Program-made: the position numbers and the translations under genes
Assembly: GCA_937901025.1 (NCBI GenBank)
Contig: CALCGR010000060.1
Span: 1-9,859 of the forward strand
Direction of reading: 5' to 3'
DNA from: an uncultured Bacteroidales bacterium
GTDB lineage: Bacteria; Bacteroidota; Bacteroidia; Bacteroidales; Paludibacteraceae
Length of the DNA: 9,859 nt
The notes under the pieces: model-generated
Seen by the model: only the letters and a program-made list of their open reading frames with translations
What the model was told of the DNA's origin: nothing
Databases searched by the model: none
Shown: piece after piece, positions 6,761 through 9,859 of the stretch
Layout of the letters: every line of letters starts with the position of its first letter
How positions within the stretch are numbered: the stretch's first letter is position 1

Positions 6761-7190
6761 GGTATTAGAAGAAATAGCCCTCTTGCTGCAATCCGGCAAA
6801 CAGGTGCTTTTCACTCCGCGCGGAGTCAGTATGCGTCCTTTCATCGAAGGAGGTAAGGATACGGTCACGCTCGTCAAAAAACCGACGGTTGCCGTAGGCG
6901 ACATCGTCCTTGTCCGCATCGCCAATCGCTATATTTTACACAGGGTGTTTGCTATTGACCCTACTCCTCTACCCCCCTCCTCCTCTACTCCCCATCTCAC
7001 CCTCCAAGGTGACGGCAACCTGCAAGGGTACGAATATTGCACGGAGGATGATGTTCTCGGTACCGTCATTGCTATTCAGTCGCCCAAAGGGCGTCGCAAA
7101 CTGCTGACCAAGGGTCGCCTCTGGCGCAAACTCCGTCGTTTTCGTCGTCCTCTTTTGCGTGTTTATCGTTTTATTTTAAAACATAGTTAA
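6738..7190 (+). CDS. Soluble S24/S26-family (signal peptidase I-like) serine peptidase
   Basis: At 150 residues this resembles the signal-peptidase/LexA catalytic fold. The nucleophile is S31 in GVSMRPFI; GDIVLVR (54–60) follows, then YILHRVFAI, where H68 sits at the position filled by Lys in bacterial signal peptidase I. A Ser-His pair is known from SipW and eukaryotic ER-type enzymes. GDGN (91–94) and VLGTVIAI (107–114) complete the core. No N-terminal membrane helix is visible, so it is not an ordinary signal peptidase. The C-terminus (119–150) is strongly basic and might touch membrane or nucleic acid. Residues 74–85, between the His strand and the next strand, are encoded by octamer element B. 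A TTG at 6732 could be an earlier start; I prefer the ATG at 6738. It overlaps gtrA by 23 bp. Substrate unknown. Confidence 0.83.
   Translation: MGTIESDKVLEEIALLLQSGKQVLFTPRGVSMRPFIEGGKDTVTLVKKPTVAVGDIVLVRIANRYILHRVFAIDPTPLPPSSSTPHLTLQGDGNLQGYEYCTEDDVLGTVIAIQSPKGRRKLLTKGRLWRKLRRFRRPLLRVYRFILKHS
6959..6992 (+). repeat. 34-bp octamer element, copy B (inside the S24/S26 peptidase gene)
   Basis: The copy reads CCCTAC, TCCTCTAC, CCCCCTCC, TCCTCTAC and TCCC; the middle octamer is the most diverged in the set. It encodes residues 74–85 of the peptidase (Pro/Ser/Thr-rich), at a strand-to-strand turn between the HRV and LQGDGN segments. Confidence 0.8.
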
Positions 7191-7224
7191 CCCTCCTCCT
7201 CTACCCCTCTACTCCTCTACCCCC
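7191..7224 (+). repeat. 34-bp octamer element, copy C (fills the spacer before the MATE gene)
   Basis: The copy reads CCCTCC, TCCTCTAC, CCCTCTAC, TCCTCTAC and CCCC. It begins at the base after the peptidase stop codon and ends three bases before the MATE ATG at 7228. The whole 37-nt spacer is therefore element plus CAAT-like sequence, with no purine-rich ribosome-binding site. Confidence 0.85.
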
Positions 7225-7227
7225 AAT

Positions 7228-8574
7228 ATGAACACTGCCGCTGAACTTGGAACTCAACCCGTTCGCCGTCTTCTATGGAAGTACGCGTTGCCCGCCATCA
7301 TTGCGATGACGGCCAGTTCGCTGTACAACATCGTGGACTCGATCTTCATCGGTCACGGCTGCGGGGCCTTGGCGTTATCGGGGTTGACGGTTGCCAAGCC
7401 GTTTATGGATATTTGTGCGGCTTTCGGTTCCCTCGTCGGGGTAGGAGCTTCTACGATCGTGGCGATCAAACTGGGGGAGAAGGATTATCCGACCGCCTCG
7501 CGGGTACTAGGGAATGTGGTGGTGATGAATTTTATTTTGGGTGCCCTGGTGATGGTGGTGGGACTTATCTGGTTAGACCCTATTCTCTATGCGTTCGGCG
7601 CGAGTGAAAACACGCTTTCGTATGCTCACGAATATATGGAGATTATCCTTTACGGGAATATCTTGACGCATATTTTCTTCGGCCTTAATAACGTGCTAAG
7701 GTCGATGGGTCATCCGAAGAACGCGATGGTCTCCACTATTGTGGCAGTCACGGTGAACATCATCCTTGATCCGATCTTCATCTTCGGTCTCGATATGGGT
7801 GTTCGGGGTGCGGCATTAGCGACGATCATCTCGCAAGCGGTATCGGTTGTTTGGCAGATGACGATCTTCTGCAACCCCAACGAACTGTTGCATTTCCGCA
7901 AAGGGATTTGGAAACTCGACCGAACGATTACCGCCCGCGTGTTGGCTATCGGTGCGGCGCCGTTCTTGATGAACTTCGCCCACTGTTTTGTGGTTATCAT
8001 CATCAATAACCAACTCGTCCGCTATGGCGGGGATATCGCCCTCGCTACCTACGGTATCATCAATCGTTTTACGTTCGTGTTCGCGATGATCGTGATGGGA
8101 CTCAACCAGGGTATGCAACCGATCGTGGGCTTCAACTACGGTGCGCAGCAGTATGACCGTATGCTGAGGGCGTTCAAACTGACGGCGTATTGTGCGACGA
8201 TTGTGATGGGACTGGTCTTCCTCTTTGGCGAGCTCACGCCGATGTGGATAACCGAAGTCTTTACGCACGATGCCGAACTCATTGCCGCCAGTATTAGGCC
8301 GATGCGTATCCTTTGCTGTATGATGCTGTTTGTGGGATTCCAGATGGTGACGGGTAACTTCTTCACCTCGATAGGGATGTCGGGTAAGTCGATTTTCTTG
8401 AGTCTCACCAGACAAGTCATCTATCTCATTCCGCTGGCCGTCTTCCTGCCTTCGCTCTTTGGAGCGGACCCGATCTTAGGGGTTTGGTGGAGTCTGCCTG
8501 TCAGTGATTTTGCTTCGGCTTTGACCGCAGGAATAATGCTATTTATAGAAAGACGAAAATTTAATGATAAATAA
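7228..8574 (+). CDS. MATE-family multidrug/metabolite exporter
   Basis: This 448-residue inner-membrane protein has two MatE halves of six helices each, expected to swap Na+ or H+ for organic cations or other substrates. Family hallmarks in the first half are PVRRLLWKYALPAIIAM (11–27), SLYNIVDSIFIG (31–42) and NNVLRSMGHPKNAM, followed by NIILDPIFIFGLDMGVRGAALATIISQ. In the second half there is GLNQGMQPIVGFNYGAQQYDRM, the repeat's equivalent of the first-half motif. The protein ends with a short basic tail (ERRKFNDK). The start is the ATG at 7228; its leader is filled by octamer element C. The stop overlaps a possible early start of the DUF456 gene. Substrate cannot be told from sequence. The family call is secure. 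Confidence 0.95.
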   Translation: MNTAAELGTQPVRRLLWKYALPAIIAMTASSLYNIVDSIFIGHGCGALALSGLTVAKPFMDICAAFGSLVGVGASTIVAIKLGEKDYPTASRVLGNVVVMNFILGALVMVVGLIWLDPILYAFGASENTLSYAHEYMEIILYGNILTHIFFGLNNVLRSMGHPKNAMVSTIVAVTVNIILDPIFIFGLDMGVRGAALATIISQAVSVVWQMTIFCNPNELLHFRKGIWKLDRTITARVLAIGAAPFLMNFAHCFVVIIINNQLVRYGGDIALATYGIINRFTFVFAMIVMGLNQGMQPIVGFNYGAQQYDRMLRAFKLTAYCATIVMGLVFLFGELTPMWITEVFTHDAELIAASIRPMRILCCMMLFVGFQMVTGNFFTSIGMSGKSIFLSLTRQVIYLIPLAVFLPSLFGADPILGVWWSLPVSDFASALTAGIMLFIERRKFNDK

Positions 8575-8584
8575 TTATGGATTT

Positions 8585-9058
8585 ATGGATATATTTCTCA
8601 TTATCTTAGGCTCTATTTGCCTGCTTCTCGGGTTTGTAGGCAGTATCATCCCCGCTATTCCGGGCGTGCCGCTCGCCTATGCCGCTCTGTGGATTCTCCA
8701 CGCTACGGATAAGGTGCAGTTCTCCTGGCAGACGCTGCTTATCTGGGGTATTGTCACGGTCGTTGTGCTGCTGCTCGATTATGTCGTTCCCGCATGGGGT
8801 ACGAAACGTTTCGGGGGCAGTAAGTGGGGTACTTGGGGCAGTGTTGTCGGACTGATTGTCGGAATGTTTATGGGTCCTTGGGGAATTGTGTTAGGACCGT
8901 TTGTCGGTGCTGTTTTGGGCGAACTGATGGCGGGTAAGGCTTCTCATGAGGCTCTTCGTGCCGGCTGGGGTTCGTTCATCGGTCTGATGACCGGTACCGT
9001 CCTCAAACTCATCTGCTGCGGCCTCATCACCTGGCAGTTCATCCACGCGTTGGTATAA
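8585..9058 (+). CDS. DUF456 family membrane protein
   Basis: This 157-residue hydrophobic protein of unknown function fits DUF456. Membrane segments are about 3–38 (possibly two, split by the IIPAIPGVPL turn at 21–30), 50–69, 86–113 and 127–147. Glycine motifs dominate: GFVGSIIPAIPGVPL, then GSVVGLIVGMFMGPWGIVLGPFVGAVLGEL in separate repeats of GxxxG type, suggesting tightly packed helices, as in the family. I chose the ATG at 8585 because relatives begin right at the first helix (MDxxLIILG). An in-frame ATG at 8564 would add seven residues and overlap the MATE stop codon by 11 bp, allowing coupling; it cannot be excluded. It is the last gene of the gtrA-to-DUF456 set and is followed by element D and a terminator. 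Confidence 0.87.
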   Translation: MDIFLIILGSICLLLGFVGSIIPAIPGVPLAYAALWILHATDKVQFSWQTLLIWGIVTVVVLLLDYVVPAWGTKRFGGSKWGTWGSVVGLIVGMFMGPWGIVLGPFVGAVLGELMAGKASHEALRAGWGSFIGLMTGTVLKLICCGLITWQFIHALV

Positions 9059-9070
9059 AATGCAAACACA

Positions 9071-9104
9071 CCCTACTCCTCTACTCCCCTACACCTCTAC
9101 ACCC
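9071..9104 (+). repeat. 34-bp octamer element, copy D (between DUF456 and the terminator)
   Basis: The copy reads CCCTAC, TCCTCTAC, TCCCCTAC, ACCTCTAC and ACCC. It lies 12 bp after the DUF456 stop and 9 bp before the terminator stem, in untranslated sequence. It has the same length and orientation as copies A to C. Confidence 0.85.
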
Positions 9105-9113
9105 AACAAAACG

Positions 9114-9147
9114 CAACCCCGCCTCGATGAAGCAGGGTTGGGTTTTT
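9114..9147 (+). terminator. Intrinsic terminator of the gtrA–DUF456 operon
   Basis: Arms CAACCCCGC (9114–9122) and GCAGGGTTG (9132–9140) pair with a single C·A mismatch around a 9-nt loop and lead into GGTTTTT. On the opposite strand the stem is followed by CGTTTTG, so it may also weakly stop the convergent toxin transcript. Confidence 0.85.
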
Positions 9148-9171
9148 GTGTAAGCACCAAAGTTTATATGA

Positions 9172-9477
9172 TTAACTTTCCTTAAATAGTGCCGGATTGT
9201 TGTGAGTGTTCCAAATCATCGTAATGTGGCACTCTTCATTCATTACGAAATAAACGATCTTATACGTTCTTCGCACCAGCAAAAACCTACGAGTAGGTGT
9301 AAGCCCGTCAAAAGTCGGTTCTGGGGCTCCGCTCTCAGGAGCAGTCTCTAAGATATCCGGGGCATTCATAATGTCATTGAGAATGCCCAATGCCACTACC
9401 TCTGATAACTGAGCATAATAGTCATAAATTGCGTGCGCCTGCTGCAATGCAGGAGTATGCCAAATTACCTTACCCAT
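9172..9477 (-). CDS. RelE/ParE-superfamily toxin of a type II toxin–antitoxin pair
   Basis: This 101-residue protein has the ParE/RelE layout: an N-terminal strand (KVIWHTPAL), a two-helix hairpin rich in Ala/Tyr (AHAIYDYYAQLSEVVALGILNDI, about 14–36), the PESGAPEP turn (47–54), then an antiparallel sheet with RRFLLVRRTYKIVYFV (63–78) and CHITMIWNTHNNP (83–95). ParE proteins poison DNA gyrase, while RelE proteins cut mRNA at the ribosome; the sequence does not decide between them. The closing motif is HNNP where many relatives have an Arg (RxxP). The start codon overlaps the antitoxin's end by 13 bp, the usual antitoxin-first coupling. It converges on the DUF456 operon and has no obvious terminator of its own beyond the shared stem at 9114–9147. 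Confidence 0.82.
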   Translation of the reverse strand: MGKVIWHTPALQQAHAIYDYYAQLSEVVALGILNDIMNAPDILETAPESGAPEPTFDGLTPTRRFLLVRRTYKIVYFVMNEECHITMIWNTHNNPALFKES

Positions 9478-9686
9478 GAAGCAGCCATCTTTTTCGCCTC
9501 TTGTGCAGAGACGCCCACGCCATTAGCTATTTCCGCCATCGCTTGTTTATCAAAGGCTATTGCCTCGTCCGTAGAAAAACAGCACGGAGCAGCGGTCTGC
9601 TTGTGGAGCAGCCAGCCCATACGTTCCGCTAATGCAATGACAAAAGAATAATCTTTTTTCGGGATTGATAATACGTAATCTTCCAT
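9465..9686 (-). CDS. Putative antitoxin, 73 residues, partner of the RelE/ParE-like toxin
   Basis: I start it at 9686 (MEDYVLSIPKKDYSF), because the promoter and its expected start site lie at about 9711–9749. A longer reading frame back to 9821 would run through the promoter. The N-terminal pattern (short strand, then FVIALAERMGW at 15–25) resembles small Bacteroidota proteins found ahead of ParE-like toxins. The middle has CC at 35–36 and the C-terminal half is a likely helix (about 40–70, rich in Ala and Lys/Glu) that would wrap the toxin. I recognise no named antitoxin family or clear ribbon-helix-helix or HTH, so the assignment rests mainly on position: upstream of, and overlapping by 13 bp, a ParE-like gene. 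Confidence 0.68.
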   Translation of the reverse strand: MEDYVLSIPKKDYSFVIALAERMGWLLHKQTAAPCCFSTDEAIAFDKQAMAEIANGVGVSAQEAKKMAASWVR

Positions 9687-9700
9687 AGTCTTTATTAACT

Positions 9701-9723
9701 TTTTGCAGTTTTGCGCTGCAAAA
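9701..9723. promoter_or_regulatory. Inverted repeat over the antitoxin promoter, candidate operator
   Basis: TTTTGCAG (9701–9708) and CTGCAAAA (9716–9723) form a perfect 8-bp inverted repeat around a 7-nt spacer. It overlaps the -7 element (9719–9726) and the expected transcription start. Type II antitoxins, alone or with their toxin, usually repress their own promoter through such sites. That this one does so is inference. Confidence 0.5.
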
Positions 9724-9749
9724 GTACGGAATTTTTTTGATATATGCAA
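9719..9749 (-). promoter_or_regulatory. Bacteroidota-type promoter of the toxin–antitoxin pair
   Basis: On the minus strand, TTG (9749–9747) and TACTTTTG (9726–9719) are 20 nt apart, matching -33 TTG / -7 TAnnTTTG. Transcription would start near 9711, about 25 nt before the ATG at 9686. This fixes the antitoxin start. Confidence 0.75.
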
Positions 9750-9804
9750 GATTTTGGGCCGAAAAATGCAAACTTTTTCATTTTTGACCCCAAGCATACA
9801 CGGC

Positions 9805-9839
9805 AAATGAGCCCCGTACATACATAAAATGAGCCCCGT
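9805..9839. repeat. Direct repeat AAATGAGCCCCGT, two copies 22 bp apart
   Basis: AAATGAGCCCCGT occurs at 9805–9817 and 9827–9839 and ends 20 bp short of the window edge. Further GGGG-type words on the minus strand lie close by (9787–9791 and 9854–9858). No gene covers the last 130 bp. The repeat could be the end of a mobile element whose body lies outside the window, but no transposase is visible to prove it. Confidence 0.55.
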
Positions 9840-9859
9840 GGAGGCGTGAAGTGCCCCAA

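Noticed and set aside
7816..8415. 199-codon minus-strand frame opposite the MATE gene
   Set aside because: It is highly charged and His/Arg-rich in the way antisense frames of membrane-protein genes are, and the plus-strand MATE protein is unmistakable.
9687..9821. 45-residue N-terminal extension of the antitoxin
   Set aside because: It would run through the -33/-7 promoter and the inverted repeat; the ATG at 9686 suits the predicted transcript start.

Overview
The window looks like chromosomal DNA of a Bacteroidota organism, most likely from the order Bacteroidales. Two promoters match the phylum's distinctive TTTG/TTG–(20 nt)–TAnnTTTG pattern exactly (in front of gtrA and in front of a toxin–antitoxin pair). 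Genes lack clear Shine–Dalgarno sequences. The gene families (short-form NadA, NlpC/P60 with an SH3-like N-terminus, GtrA, soluble S24/S26 peptidase, DUF456, MATE) are typical of the group. Most genes are ordinary housekeeping or transport genes.

Left block, minus strand (67–4228): nadA, an NlpC/P60 peptidase, a CobW-type GTPase and a RAYT-like Y1 transposase. They are packed tightly (15 bp gap, 8 bp overlap, 27 bp gap) and could be read as one transcript from upstream of nadA. The transposase is AT-richer than its neighbours and carries an extra C-terminal Rossmann-like domain resembling DprA/SLOG proteins. An AT-rich 196 bp gap follows (4229–4424), with an inverted arrangement of TTATCAACA 9-mers that resembles DnaA-box clusters. 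To its right, still on the minus strand, lie corA (Mg/Co transporter) and rsmA (16S rRNA dimethyladenosine transferase), overlapping by 13 bp.

Right block, plus strand (6230–9058): a strong-looking promoter divergent from rsmA drives gtrA, a soluble S24/S26 Ser-His peptidase, a MATE exporter and a DUF456 membrane protein, with overlaps or a short spacer between them. It ends in an intrinsic terminator at 9114–9147. A convergent minus-strand type II toxin–antitoxin pair (9172–9686) closes the window. It has its own promoter, with an inverted repeat over the -7 element. The last 60 bp hold a short direct repeat that may be the edge of another element.

The most unusual feature is a dispersed 34-bp element, four copies, all in the right block and in the same orientation. 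Each is CCCTAC or CCCTCC, then three 8-mers related to YCCTCTAC, then NCCC. Two copies lie inside genes and add about 12 residues to loops of GtrA and the S26 peptidase. One fills the spacer before the MATE start codon, and one sits between the DUF456 stop and the terminator. A separate 7-bp repeat (CCTNNNN, six units) similarly expands the NlpC/P60 gene. No CRISPR array, tRNA or rRNA gene was seen.
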